A stretch of 64,000 nt of DNA from Chitinivibrio alkaliphilus ACht1. Its GTDB lineage: Bacteria > Fibrobacterota > Chitinivibrionia > Chitinivibrionales > Chitinivibrionaceae. A model generated the notes under the pieces. That model saw only the letters and a program-made list of their open reading frames with translations, did not search any database and was not told the origin of the DNA. Both the position numbers and the translations under genes were made by a program. Below are positions 25,365-34,603 of this stretch, in pieces. Numbering within the stretch: position 1 is the first letter of the stretch; each line of letters begins with the position of its first letter. Location of the stretch: the NCBI RefSeq assembly GCF_000474745.1, contig NZ_ASJR01000010.1:1-64000 (forward strand). Reading direction: 5' to 3'.

Positions 25365-26277
25365 GAGAGTGGAACAATACGGAGGTTTCTAAAATAGGTT
25401 TCATACTCATGGGGAAGATCCGTCCCCTCCCACGTTGAGATATATTCACCCTGCAGCGTGGTAAACGCACTGCCACAATAGTAACAAACAGCCCAAAACG
25501 GCTGGGTTTCGGAAGGAAAATAGGTTCCATGAACACATCCAGGAAGATAAACCTCGTGCCATGGATCTACGGTGTCATAAATTGACTCCGTAGGAAGCCC
25601 ACAGTATGAACGTATCGAATCAAAGAGAGAAAGTGTGCCCACACGTGTATCAGGCAAGGCACTTTTGGTATGATACAGTACATCAAGGGAACACCATTTT
25701 CTTCCGCGTGCATCACTGCTGATACGTGGAGAGACTTCCGCAGTATTTTCCATAAAAAATCTGTTTCAAGATCTGCAAGACTGTATTTTTCAACCTGCCT
25801 GCTGGAAAAATAGATACAGCGCTGGTCTACGCGGGGAAGCTCTTCCAAGGCATTTGGAGAAATATTTTCCGGATTACGAGGATCACCATAGGGATCAAGC
25901 AACATAAAATCTCGACCACGATGCTTCTCATCATCGAATACAAAAAATACACCAAACCAGCTATCTTTATAGAGCGATTGGGGAAAATAGAAACTCCCCT
26001 GCCAGTGGCGACCGCGACGGAGATACTGTCCTACGGTGTATGTATTAAGGATCTCTAATTCTCTCTTGCCAAAAACACGGAAGAGCTCCCGAAAATCTAT
26101 GAGAAAGGGCTCTTGGTACAATCCCGATGAAAGCTCTGGATATGCCATATAAATATTCCAGTCACGGAGAGAAATACCCCGCGCCCTGGTACTATGCGGA
26201 ACGATTCGTGCATACCGAGGACGAATAAGAGAGGGAATATCCCTCCACACAGCTGGAATCATTTGCCACAGGCGCAT
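25361..26277 (-). CDS. Unknown protein, reading frame broken at a T6 run
   Basis: Not recognised. From ATG 26277 (GGGGAGG upstream) the first frame begins MRLWQMIPAVWRDIPSLIRP and reads well to LADLETDF. The sensible continuation, MENTAEVSPRISSDARGRKW to the stop at 25361, is in the -1 frame. The junction is GAT TTT TTA TGG on the coding strand (25753-25759). T_TTT_TTA is a canonical -1 slippery heptamer, and one extra T would also restore a protein of about 305 residues. The second part has CYYCGSAF, a possible metal-binding pair. No signal peptide. Its 3' end overlaps the convergent histidine kinase stop. Treat it as one gene with an unresolved frameshift. Confidence 0.6.
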
Positions 26278-26378
26278 ATACCCTCCCCGTATAATACCTT
26301 GCATATATAGTATAGGATATTAAAAAACAGGAAGCACTCTTTTTTTTATTTCTAATAAAAAGATCTCTCACTCAATAT

Positions 26379-27041
26379 TCAAGGGGCTGAACAATTTTTT
26401 TCACTCTGAAAGAGACGATCTGTTCCAACCACGGCCGCACAAGAAATAGCAAGCATGGAGACACCATAGAGAAGGAGAGTATGTTCAGGAAAAAAGAACT
26501 CATAGAACAGGTATAAAAAGGAGAGGGCAAAAAGAAGAAGCAAGGTGGCAAATTGTACCAACCGAGGACGTGTAAGAATGGTAGAAAAAAAACCGCCGGC
26601 GGAGACAAGAAGCACATTTGCGATACAGAGAAACGCAAACGCTGCACCAAAGGAAAGAGGAGGAGGTGAAGAAAAGATCATCCCGTGAATACCAAAAACG
26701 GCGCTTAAGGAAAGGGCCCCCACACTTGTTGCTGCAAGGCAGCAGAAAAGAAGTTTCCCCCCAAGAATCGCTCTCCGTGAAATCCCGGAGATACAGAGGA
26801 TCTCCATTGTACCGGCCATGCGTTCCCGTACAAAGCTTGGAGTTGTAAAATGAGCGGTAATAACAAAGGAGAAAAACAAGATCCATAAGACTCCTTCAAC
26901 AGCAAGGGAACTGCTCATACGTAAGGCAATAAAGCCGGACCAGACAAAGGCCGTAAACAAAAGAAGTATAGCACCGGTTTTTCCCCCTTTAAAAAACGAA
27001 GAGAGCTCTCGAGATAGAACAAGGAAAAGTTCATAGGTCAT
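26379..27041 (-). CDS. ABC transporter permease, CcmB-like
   Basis: A hydrophobic protein of 220 residues from ATG 27041, with about six membrane helices (for example VLWILFFSFVITAHFTTPSF and LVQFATLLLLFALSFLYLF). The segment TPSFVRERMAGTMEILCISG is typical of ABC-2/CcmB-type export permeases. The start overlaps the stop of the ATPase gene, so the pair forms one transporter. CcmB belongs to haem/cytochrome c maturation, but no other ccm gene is present, so a general ABC-2 exporter is equally likely. Confidence 0.75.
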   Translation of the reverse strand: MTYELFLVLSRELSSFFKGGKTGAILLLFTAFVWSGFIALRMSSSLAVEGVLWILFFSFVITAHFTTPSFVRERMAGTMEILCISGISRRAILGGKLLFCCLAATSVGALSLSAVFGIHGMIFSSPPPLSFGAAFAFLCIANVLLVSAGGFFSTILTRPRLVQFATLLLLFALSFLYLFYEFFFPEHTLLLYGVSMLAISCAAVVGTDRLFQSEKNCSAP

Positions 27042-27888
27042 GGGATAACTCCGCAAAAGAATCTTCACGACGCAGCTCATAGATGGCAACTCCCGCCTCT
27101 ACGAGAGCAACCACAAGATCTGCCACTTTCTTGGGGGGTTCATGAGAAAATACGACACCTGTTTCACGTCGAAAGGAAGAAACACCGGCACGATGCAAAA
27201 TATCTTGAGCTCCCCGTGGATCTGAACAAGAGAGATAAAGAGTATCTGCAGTCTCTACCCGTTTCTTCGTGACCTGTCCATCCGTAAGGTGCGCTATGGC
27301 GGAACAGTGAGGACGAATATCTTGTTGATTATGTGAACTAACAACCATGGTTGCACCCTGGGTACGATGTTTTTTTACCAATTCATGAAACCGCCTTTGT
27401 CCCTGCTGGTCGAGAGCCACTGTGGGCTCATCAAGAATAATAATGGAAGGATTTCCGAGAAAGGTACGAGCCAAACCACATAAAGAACGTTCTCCGCGGG
27501 AATACTGCTTCACCCCTTCCGGACGAGACCAGAGATCACTCCAAAATTCTTTGGCATAGAGGTCTGTCTCTGCGCGGCACATACGACGACAGCGTGCAAA
27601 AAAAAGGAGGTTTTCTGCAAAGGAAAGGTTCCCATTAAACCCATCATGTTCAAGAAGTACCGAAACAGAACGATACACCTCTGGGACACCGGGGCGATAC
27701 CCCATAAGAGAAATCTCACCGTGGTCGGGACGTAAGATTCCAGTCAAGAGACGAATGAGGGTGGTTTTTCCCGCTCCATTGAGCCCCACAAGGCCACAAA
27801 CCTCACCGGTTTCAACATGGAGAGAAAGGTTTTTTAAAACCTGCTTTGTTTTTCCAAAACTCTTATCTATATTTTTTATACTGATCAT
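27031..27888 (-). CDS. ABC transporter ATPase (CcmA/ABC-2 type)
   Basis: ATPase of the two-gene exporter. From ATG 27888 the protein starts MISIKNIDKSFGKTKQVLKN, with Walker A GLNGAGKTT, a signature region QYSRGERSLCGLART (a variant of LSGGQ), Walker B SIIILDEPTVALD and switch His in VVSSHNQQD. A C-terminal extension of about 80 residues follows the ATPase fold. The start is divergent from the nitroreductase gene with only 40 bp between them, so promoters there must overlap. Confidence 0.85.
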   Translation of the reverse strand: MISIKNIDKSFGKTKQVLKNLSLHVETGEVCGLVGLNGAGKTTLIRLLTGILRPDHGEISLMGYRPGVPEVYRSVSVLLEHDGFNGNLSFAENLLFFARCRRMCRAETDLYAKEFWSDLWSRPEGVKQYSRGERSLCGLARTFLGNPSIIILDEPTVALDQQGQRRFHELVKKHRTQGATMVVSSHNQQDIRPHCSAIAHLTDGQVTKKRVETADTLYLSCSDPRGAQDILHRAGVSSFRRETGVVFSHEPPKKVADLVVALVEAGVAIYELRREDSFAELSHDL

Positions 27889-27928
27889 AGGGATAAAATA
27901 ATCTATCCCTTTCCATAAAGGAGTAAAA

Positions 27929-28441
27929 ATGATAGAGCTCTTACGAAGACGACGTACCATACGAACCTATGCAAACACTCCCATTCCGGAAGAGACCATT
28001 GTAACGCTCAAAGAAGCAGCGCTCCGATCGCCCACGTCGCGAAACCGCATGGCATGGAAATTTTGGTTTGTCCAAGATTCAGAGCTACTTCACCAACTCA
28101 GTCATTCAAAAAACTCCGGCTCTGCCCCCGTGGGAAAAGCTCCTCTCGCCATTGTGATTGGTGCTGATGAATCCCAAACAGATGTATGGATTGAAGATTG
28201 TTCCATTGCGGCAATTCTTCTGCAACTCACTGCACAAAGCTGCAATCTCGGTAGTTGCTGGATACAGATTCGCAATCGTCAATGTGCCGAAGGCGACTCA
28301 GAAAGCTATGTAAAAAAAGTGCTGGGAATTACCGCCCCCACCCTGCGTATTGAAGCCCTTATTTCTCTCGGCTATCCAGCAGAAGAACGTCCCCCGGTTT
28401 CCTTTGAAGACCTTCCAACGCGAGCACTCTTTGATAAATAG
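27929..28441 (+). CDS. Nitroreductase-family flavoprotein
   Basis: A 170-residue FMN-dependent oxidoreductase-like protein. The N-terminus IELLRRRRTIRTYANTPIPE and the segment AALRSPTSRNRMAWKFWF are the FMN-phosphate-binding signatures of the family. The C-terminal IEALISLGYPAEERPP is also typical. The start has AAAGGAG. Substrate is unknown. The protein is at the short end of the family, and its gene is transcribed toward the helicase gene. Confidence 0.9.
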   Translation: MIELLRRRRTIRTYANTPIPEETIVTLKEAALRSPTSRNRMAWKFWFVQDSELLHQLSHSKNSGSAPVGKAPLAIVIGADESQTDVWIEDCSIAAILLQLTAQSCNLGSCWIQIRNRQCAEGDSESYVKKVLGITAPTLRIEALISLGYPAEERPPVSFEDLPTRALFDK

Positions 28442-28488
28442 ACTCCTTTTATTTTACCAGGGCGAATACTATTTTCCAGCCAAAAAGG

Positions 28489-30504
28489 ATGGTCATGGAT
28501 CTAAGCGGACTTGATACACATCAAAAAAAAGCGGTACTTCATACCGAAGGTCCTCTGCTTGTTCTTGCCGGAGCTGGATCAGGAAAAACAAGGGTTCTCA
28601 CCTATCGTATTTGCAGAATAGTAGAAAAGAAACTGGCAAAACCAGAGGAGATTCTTGCTCTTACCTTCACAAATAAAGCGGCAAAAGAAATGCGTACCCG
28701 CATTGGCCGTATTGTGGGAAGTACGGCAGCTCACCGCATGACCATTGCGACGTTTCACTCCCTCGGCGTGCGTATTCTTCGTGAGTACGGTCAATATATC
28801 GGGTTGAAAGGAGATTTTAAAATACTCTCTGACCATGAGCGAATTGCCCAGCTCAAGAAAGCAATGCGCCATAGTGGAAAAACAATTGCCCGAGGAAAAC
28901 CACAAGACTACGGTGTTGCCATATCTTTAGCCAAAAATGACCATCTTCACGCCCACACCTTCGACGCACTTACACCGGAAGAACGAAAAACTGCAAAGGT
29001 ATATACGAATTATACAAAACTACTGCAAAAACAGCAAACCGTCGATTTTGACGACCTTCTACTTCTTCCGCTTCGTCTATTTCATGAGCATCCCCATGTA
29101 CGCGACGCCTTTCGACAACGCTATCGGTATATCTCCATAGATGAATTTCAGGATACCAACACCGTTCAAATGAAATTGGCACGAATTATGGCAGAACCCC
29201 ACGGGAATATTATGGCAGTGGGAGATGACGATCAGGGAATCTACTCATGGCGAGGAGCAAAAATTACCAATATTCTTCGTTTTCCCTATCTCTTTGCCGG
29301 CTGCAACACCATCTATCTTACAACAAATTATCGTTCCAGCGAAGAAATTGTCCAAGGAGCACAAGGGGTTGTTCAGAAAAATCGCGAACGCAAGGCAAAA
29401 ACAATTATTTCCCATCGCGGAAGCCACGACCCCATTGTAACCTACCGCGGTGATGATGAAGATGATGAGGTACAATGGGTGGTTGATCAAGTATATGAAT
29501 TTCACCGTACCGGGCAGTATTGCTACGATCAACAGGCCCTCCTCTTTCGCACCAACGCACATATGCGACGCTTTGAAGAAGAGTTGCGTCTTCGGCGGAT
29601 CCCCTATCATATCCATGGCGGTACCAGTTTTTTTGATCGTAAGGAAGTGAAAGATATCCTGGCATATTTACATTTTTTTAATAATCAGGAAGATGAGCTG
29701 AGCCTTCAGCGCGTTCTAAAGGTACCTGATCGCGGAATTAGCGCAGCCTCACTAAAAGCAGCAGAAGAGCTCTGCATAGAACGGTCATGCTCTCTCTGGG
29801 AGACCTTCCTTCGACCGCGTGATATCCACGGGCTGCAAGGCATGCAGTGTGAGAAAATAGGGGAATTCGCCTCCTTTGCCCAACCATACATCACGGCATT
29901 TCAAAAAGGAGAAAATCTTGCGGGGCTTTTGGACAAACTTCTCAATCATATTCAATACCGAGAGACCGTTCGTAAAATCTATGGAAAAGAAAAATCTCTT
30001 GAACCCCGCCTTGCCAATATCGACGAGCTATGCCACGCCATGGACCAGTATGTCTATACAGCAAAAAAGAAAGGTAGCTCTCCGACCCTCGGAGAGTTCC
30101 TCCAACATTTTACTATCATTAAAGGACAAGAAACAGACCAGGGCAGCGGGCTTACCCTGCTTACGCTCCATAAGTCAAAGGGCCTTGAATTCCCCGTGGT
30201 GTTCATGGTGCTCCTTGATGATGCTGTTATTCCCAGCCCCAAAGCCCTTGAAGGCGGGGGACTTGAAGAGGAACGACGCTTATTTTATGTCGGCATGACC
30301 AGGGCCATGGAAAAACTATTTCTCACCTATCCAAAGAGTAAAGTCTTCCGAAATAAATCTCTTGAAGTGCGAGAATCTCGCTTTATTCATGAAATACCCC
30401 TTGAATATCTTGATGCGCCACCGGGAGAAAAGGAAGAAGAGGAGTTCCAAGAATTTTCTCAGAACTTTTTTAAAGAAATGCAGGAAAAATTCAGTACCCC
30501 CTAA
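28489..30504 (+). CDS. UvrD/Rep-type ATP-dependent DNA helicase
   Basis: Superfamily 1A 3'-5' DNA helicase of 671 residues acting in replication restart or repair. Motif I LVLAGAGSGKTRVLTYRI is near residue 30, followed by LTFTNKAAKEMRTRI, motif II ISIDEFQDTN, motif III VGDDDQGIYSWRGA, motif IV TTNYRSSEEIV, LTLHKSKGLEFPVVF and motif VI RRLFYVGMTRAMEKLFLTYP. Length and the short C-terminus are closer to Rep than to UvrD, which usually has a longer tail. ATG 28489 follows AAAAAGG; ATG 28495 is also possible. The stop is 28 bases before RNase P RNA. Confidence 0.94.
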   Translation: MVMDLSGLDTHQKKAVLHTEGPLLVLAGAGSGKTRVLTYRICRIVEKKLAKPEEILALTFTNKAAKEMRTRIGRIVGSTAAHRMTIATFHSLGVRILREYGQYIGLKGDFKILSDHERIAQLKKAMRHSGKTIARGKPQDYGVAISLAKNDHLHAHTFDALTPEERKTAKVYTNYTKLLQKQQTVDFDDLLLLPLRLFHEHPHVRDAFRQRYRYISIDEFQDTNTVQMKLARIMAEPHGNIMAVGDDDQGIYSWRGAKITNILRFPYLFAGCNTIYLTTNYRSSEEIVQGAQGVVQKNRERKAKTIISHRGSHDPIVTYRGDDEDDEVQWVVDQVYEFHRTGQYCYDQQALLFRTNAHMRRFEEELRLRRIPYHIHGGTSFFDRKEVKDILAYLHFFNNQEDELSLQRVLKVPDRGISAASLKAAEELCIERSCSLWETFLRPRDIHGLQGMQCEKIGEFASFAQPYITAFQKGENLAGLLDKLLNHIQYRETVRKIYGKEKSLEPRLANIDELCHAMDQYVYTAKKKGSSPTLGEFLQHFTIIKGQETDQGSGLTLLTLHKSKGLEFPVVFMVLLDDAVIPSPKALEGGGLEEERRLFYVGMTRAMEKLFLTYPKSKVFRNKSLEVRESRFIHEIPLEYLDAPPGEKEEEEFQEFSQNFFKEMQEKFSTP

Positions 30505-30532
30505 GGGAAGATGTATTTTCTTTCGTGAACAT

Positions 30533-30878
30533 GGAGAGAACAGTTTTGGCAGTCGCACCGTATACGGTGAGGAAAGTCCGGACACCACAGAACAGGGTAC
30601 CGGGAGAAGCCCCGGGGATACTTCGGTATTACGGAAAGTGCCGCAGATAAAAGTCGGCTCTGCTAGAGCGGAGTCAGAAGTGAAACGGAAGGATAAGATC
30701 TTCCATATGGTAAACCCTGCCCGGTGCAAGACCAAGCAGAGAATTTTCCCTCAGGGGAAAGGGAGTTGTTCGCTCCCCCGTTCTCAGGTGGGTCGCTCAA
30801 TGCCCCCTTTGGAGGCCAGATAAATGACTGCCCCAATGAACTATTGGAACAAAATCCGGCTTACGAACTGTTCTCTCC
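30533..30878 (+). ncRNA. rnpB: RNase P RNA (bacterial class A)
   Basis: Catalytic RNA that matures tRNA 5' ends. Universal elements are present in order: GAGGAAAGTCCGGAC (CR-I) at about 30570, ACAGAACAGGGTACCGG, GTGAAACGGA, the CR-IV-like GGTGCAAGACCAAG near 30724, AGATAAATGACTGCC near 30820 and ATCCGGCTTACGAACTG at the end. The 13-nt P1 strand at 30533-30545 (GGAGAGAACAGTT) is perfectly complementary to 30866-30878, which fixes both ends. An open protein frame that runs through the 3' part is a chance extension of the next gene. Confidence 0.97.
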
Positions 30879-30891
30879 CTTATTTACCGGG

Positions 30892-32151
30892 ATGGCTATG
30901 GCTTCGTGTCGTACCCATCCTTCTTTTTTTACTACCACTCCCCTCATTGGCCAGGAAGTCACACTTCATTTTGCAGACACTTCTCAGCTCTCACGTACCA
31001 TGGCTGAACTCACCCATGACGTGCCCGGAGAAACTGCACATACGTATATACAACGTATGAATCACTATCGTAAATATCACTACGAACAAAAGGGAGACAC
31101 GATATACTTCCACGGTATTCCAGAGCCAACAATCGTTCCCTTTGGCTTTGGAGGAGGGGCTGTCTCAAAAAAACATGGAGAATCTATCCAGGCACGTCCT
31201 CTTATACAAGGTGGTGTACAGTACTATTCCCATGAACATCTCCGGCGGTACAGCCTCCATTTACGGGGATTCTGTATGAAACGTATTCTCTTGGAACTTC
31301 GACAGATACTCTCGCTCAAATCACACCTTCACATGTCCCTTGAATCAGGGAGTTTTTTTTCGCCCTTTGAAGAGTGGGATGCAACGTATTATTCTCGCTC
31401 TGCCCTACGCTTTGTTCGGTATCATACCCCATGGTTTGGCCTTGGCGGCGGAATACAACATGGATACTATCGCTATGAAAACCACACACCACCAGATACT
31501 GTTCGGTTTCACGAAGCCCATTTGCTCCTCCTGTATCGCCTCTCCCTCGGTCATGGTCGCCATACCATGCATGTAGATGGGGAACTTGCTGATAATACAT
31601 TGACAGCACCGCAGATACATGATTTTACCGCAGAGAATACGCAGTGGAAAAATCATATTACCGCAATCTATCATCTCTCCCCGCCCTCCATGATGCTCTC
31701 CGGCCGCATTGTATCAGACATAACCCTTCGCGGCTCTCGAACTCCCTACGAATATCTCTACCTTGGCTCCGAAGAGAGTCTTCGTGGCTATGCGCAAGGA
31801 GCATTGGGACAGAATGTAGGGGCGGAAAATAGACTCTTTGGCTCAGGAGAATTCACCTTTCCACTCATTCCCGTACAAACAATCTCTGTTGGAGCATTGG
31901 AAAAACGATTTTCCCGTGTTCTGCCCCTTTCTGTGTCTCTTGATGGCGCTCTCTTTATGGATGCCGGTCGTCTGTGGAATACAAATGGAACTACGGTTGA
32001 ATGGGGAATCGGTGCGGGAGGAGGTCTGCGTATTCGTAATCACACCGTAAATGTCACCGGCCATATTGATGTTGCCGCCCCTGTATCCTATACAGCATCT
32101 ACGCAAATGAGCGGTCCTGTCTTGCATATTTACGTGGGAACCCTCTTTTAA
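30892..32151 (+). CDS. Omp85/BamA-like outer-membrane barrel protein, start region unclear
   Basis: About 420 residues, mostly beta-barrel, with C-terminal family features GSEESLRGYAQGALGQ (the Omp85 GxxxxRGY element), SLDGALFMDAGRLW and WGIGAGGGLRIRN, ending in Phe. The frame given starts at ATG 30892 and lacks a signal peptide. The +2 frame just here reads VVPILLFLLPLPSLA, a textbook signal peptide. Joining it to the main frame at TTGGCCAGG (30947-30955) with one extra C gives PSLA followed by QEVTLHFADT, an ideal cleavage site. A one-base loss or sequencing error in this region is therefore likely. The signal-peptide frame has no clear start except ATGs inside rnpB (30824, 30836). Confidence 0.7.
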   Translation: MAMASCRTHPSFFTTTPLIGQEVTLHFADTSQLSRTMAELTHDVPGETAHTYIQRMNHYRKYHYEQKGDTIYFHGIPEPTIVPFGFGGGAVSKKHGESIQARPLIQGGVQYYSHEHLRRYSLHLRGFCMKRILLELRQILSLKSHLHMSLESGSFFSPFEEWDATYYSRSALRFVRYHTPWFGLGGGIQHGYYRYENHTPPDTVRFHEAHLLLLYRLSLGHGRHTMHVDGELADNTLTAPQIHDFTAENTQWKNHITAIYHLSPPSMMLSGRIVSDITLRGSRTPYEYLYLGSEESLRGYAQGALGQNVGAENRLFGSGEFTFPLIPVQTISVGALEKRFSRVLPLSVSLDGALFMDAGRLWNTNGTTVEWGIGAGGGLRIRNHTVNVTGHIDVAAPVSYTASTQMSGPVLHIYVGTLF

Positions 32152-32805
32152 TCATTCGACCCGTGCCACGGTACATGCCCGAATGTCCTGTGCCCCCTGA
32201 CTTGCGGCTGCTTCTGCACAACTTTCCAGGGTTGCTCCCGTGGTGAGTACATCATCGATAAGAATGAGACGAGCTTCCGGACAAAACAAACGGGGGTGTG
32301 GCGCGAAGACGTTTCTCATGGTGCGATACCGCTCACCCTTGGTTTTCCGTGTTTGGGTACGGGTATATCGCGAGCGAATCATACATGTACGAGTGCGAAC
32401 GCCCGTAATTTCTGAAAGAGCGCGACTCACCAGTTCTGCTTGATTATACCCGCGCTTTATCTGTCGATAGGGATGAAGGGGCAGTGGAACAAGGAAGTCG
32501 GCCTCTGCAAAAAAAGACCAGTCAATACGCGTTTCAACCTCACTCAGAAACCGCTCAATACATTTACGATCTCCCTTATATTTTAGCTGGTGAATGAGGG
32601 AGCGAATCTCGTCAGTGAAGGGGAAAAAATGATAGGAACGTACAATGGGCCCCCTTGTTTCAAGGCGCTCCCCATATAGGGAAGTGGTGTGAACCTGTTT
32701 ACTACAGTGATCACAAAAACAGCGTTCTTCCAATCGCATGGCACCACAGGCTGGACAAATAGGAGGGTACAGAAAGGAGATGAGCGGATTATAGAGATGC
32801 CTCAT
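32152..32805 (-). CDS. comF: ComF family phosphoribosyltransferase-like protein
   Basis: A 217-residue protein from ATG 32805. The N-terminal zinc-finger-like region (YPPICPACG, RCFCDHC) and the C-terminal phosphoribosyltransferase motif ILIDDVLTTGATLESCAE define ComF, a cytoplasmic protein needed for uptake of transforming DNA in some bacteria. PLPLHPYRQIKRGYNQAELVSRAL is the other family signature. It overlaps the end of fliJ by 17 bases and meets the Omp85-like gene stop to stop. Upstream in-frame Met codons lie inside fliJ and are less likely starts. Confidence 0.88.
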   Translation of the reverse strand: MRHLYNPLISFLYPPICPACGAMRLEERCFCDHCSKQVHTTSLYGERLETRGPIVRSYHFFPFTDEIRSLIHQLKYKGDRKCIERFLSEVETRIDWSFFAEADFLVPLPLHPYRQIKRGYNQAELVSRALSEITGVRTRTCMIRSRYTRTQTRKTKGERYRTMRNVFAPHPRLFCPEARLILIDDVLTTGATLESCAEAAASQGAQDIRACTVARVE

Positions 32806-33247
32806 CACGGTGTTGACGAAATTGATTTTGCGCAAGTTCATCAAGAAATTCCTGCTCTTTTCGAGCATATTTTCGTTTCCATTGATACTCCTTTTTCTCG
32901 CGTAATTTTTCAAGGATCTTCCGTTTTTGCGTAATTTCATTGAGTCGTTCCTGTGCTCGGCAAATATCCCGATGAATGTCAGCAAGCTCACGATCTTTTT
33001 CTCGTAAGGAGCTTTGTATATCCCGCCGCCAACTCACGGAGTGACGAAACGAGAGAGCACTTTGAGAGGCCCGTGCGTGACGCTGCTCTTGCAAAAAGGT
33101 AATGAGAGATTTCTCAAGGTGTGACCGTCCCTGCAGTGCCCGCTGATACTCTGCTTCCTTGGCAGCAACTTCATTCATGGCCTTCTCTTCTTCTTGAAGA
33201 CGAAGATTCAACACGGTCTGTAGGTCAAAGGAAAAACGCTCCACCAC
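32789..33247 (-). CDS. fliJ: Flagellar export chaperone FliJ
   Basis: A 152-residue protein predicted to be an almost continuous coiled coil (heptad-rich, high Glu/Arg/Gln), starting VERFSFDLQTVLNLRLQEEE, a FliJ-like start. FliJ couples the FliI ATPase ring to the export gate. The start is GTG directly after the fliI stop (TAG GTG GTG). Sequence conservation in this family is low, so the call rests on start motif, coiled-coil nature and position after fliI. Confidence 0.88.
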   Translation of the reverse strand: MVERFSFDLQTVLNLRLQEEEKAMNEVAAKEAEYQRALQGRSHLEKSLITFLQEQRHARASQSALSFRHSVSWRRDIQSSLREKDRELADIHRDICRAQERLNEITQKRKILEKLREKKEYQWKRKYARKEQEFLDELAQNQFRQHRDEASL

Positions 33248-34558
33248 CTACTCCAGAAGAGCAAGAAGATCGGAACGAGTAGCATCAAAACTGCTTTTTT
33301 CAGAGATACCCTGACGAAGGAAGGCGGTAATACGATCAATCATGGCAATAGCACGATCAACCTTCGGATCACTCCCCTTTTCATATGCCCCAATGGTAAT
33401 AAGGTCTTCATTCTTTGCATACACCGCAAGAAGATCGCGAACCTGCCCTAGAACAGAATCATGCTCCGCATCAATAATCTCTTTTTGACACCGAGAAATA
33501 CTGTGCAGTACATCCACGGCAGGATAATGATTTTTTCCCGCAAGCTCTCGTGAAAGAAGGATATGTCCATCTAAGATACCCCGCACAGCATCTGCCACAG
33601 GTTCATCCATATCGCCCCCCTCAACCAACACTGTATATAGCGCTGTAATTGAACCATCACGGGCATTACCGGCACGCTCAAGGAACTGAGGAAGCATGGC
33701 AAATACCGAGGGAGTATACCCCTTTGAAGCCGGTGGCTCTCCAATGGTAAGGCCAATCTCGCGTTGTGCCATGGCCAAACGGGTAACCGAATCACACATC
33801 AGCATTACCTGTTTTCCCTGATCTCGAAAATACTCAGCCATGGCGGCCCCAATCATCGTGGCCTTTACCCGTATGAGAGCCGGCTGATCGGAGGTTGCCA
33901 CAACAACCACGGAACGACGCAAGCCCTCTTCGCCTAAGTCGCGTTCAATAAATTCGCGGACTTCCCGCCCCCGCTCTCCCACCAGGATAATCACATTAAT
34001 ATGGGCCTGACAATTTCGCGCAAACATACCAAGCAGTACACTTTTACCGACCCCACTGCCGGCAAATATCCCCATACGCTGCCCTTCTCCCATGGTTAAG
34101 GCCCCATCAATCACTCTCACCCCGGTTTCAAAAATGGAACGGACCCGTTTTCGCTGTAAGGGCGGGGGAATCCGAGCAGTAATAGAGCGTTCTTCCCTGC
34201 ATAACAAAGGTCCCTTAGAATCGATGGGTTCACCAAGACCATTTACCACCCGTCCCAGTAATGAATCTCCTACGGGGGCAACCAAGGGTTTTCCCGTTGA
34301 AACAACCGTAAACCCCGGCATCAGTCCATGAATGGTTCCAAGGGGCATTAAGAGAGTGTCGTTGCGTCGAAATCCCACCACTTCAGCCCGACCGACAACC
34401 TGTCCAGACCGATCAAGAATGTGACACACTTCTCCAATGGATGCTCCGGGTCCACAAGAACGAATAAGCAACCCTATTACTTCTGTAATACGCCCACGAA
34501 TTACCACGGGGTCACACCCGCGTATGGTTCGTTCAATCTCCGAAAAAAGAGTTTTCAC
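33248..34558 (-). CDS. fliI: Flagellum-specific ATPase FliI
   Basis: Export ATPase, 436 residues. Walker A is FAGSGVGKSVLLG at about 165-177. RGREVREFIERDLG, Walker B region VMLMCDSVTRLAMAQREIGL and SKGYTPSVFAMLPQFLERAG are F1-beta/FliI hallmarks. The signature PVGDSLLGRVVNGLGEPID is also present. It lies between fliH and fliJ, in normal order. No break or missing catalytic residue was seen. Confidence 0.97.
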   Translation of the reverse strand: MKTLFSEIERTIRGCDPVVIRGRITEVIGLLIRSCGPGASIGEVCHILDRSGQVVGRAEVVGFRRNDTLLMPLGTIHGLMPGFTVVSTGKPLVAPVGDSLLGRVVNGLGEPIDSKGPLLCREERSITARIPPPLQRKRVRSIFETGVRVIDGALTMGEGQRMGIFAGSGVGKSVLLGMFARNCQAHINVIILVGERGREVREFIERDLGEEGLRRSVVVVATSDQPALIRVKATMIGAAMAEYFRDQGKQVMLMCDSVTRLAMAQREIGLTIGEPPASKGYTPSVFAMLPQFLERAGNARDGSITALYTVLVEGGDMDEPVADAVRGILDGHILLSRELAGKNHYPAVDVLHSISRCQKEIIDAEHDSVLGQVRDLLAVYAKNEDLITIGAYEKGSDPKVDRAIAMIDRITAFLRQGISEKSSFDATRSDLLALLE

Positions 34559-34603
34559 AAAGCGTTCTCCACCGATGCATCATCACTCTCTGCACTGTTC
34601 ATT

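Noticed and set aside
26379-27888. Firm assignment as ccmAB haem exporter
   Set aside because: Motifs fit general ABC-2/CcmAB-type pairs, but no other cytochrome c maturation gene is nearby.
30724-30891. N-terminal extension of the Omp85-like frame
   Set aside because: These bases are the 3' part of RNase P RNA, whose ends are fixed by the P1 pairing.
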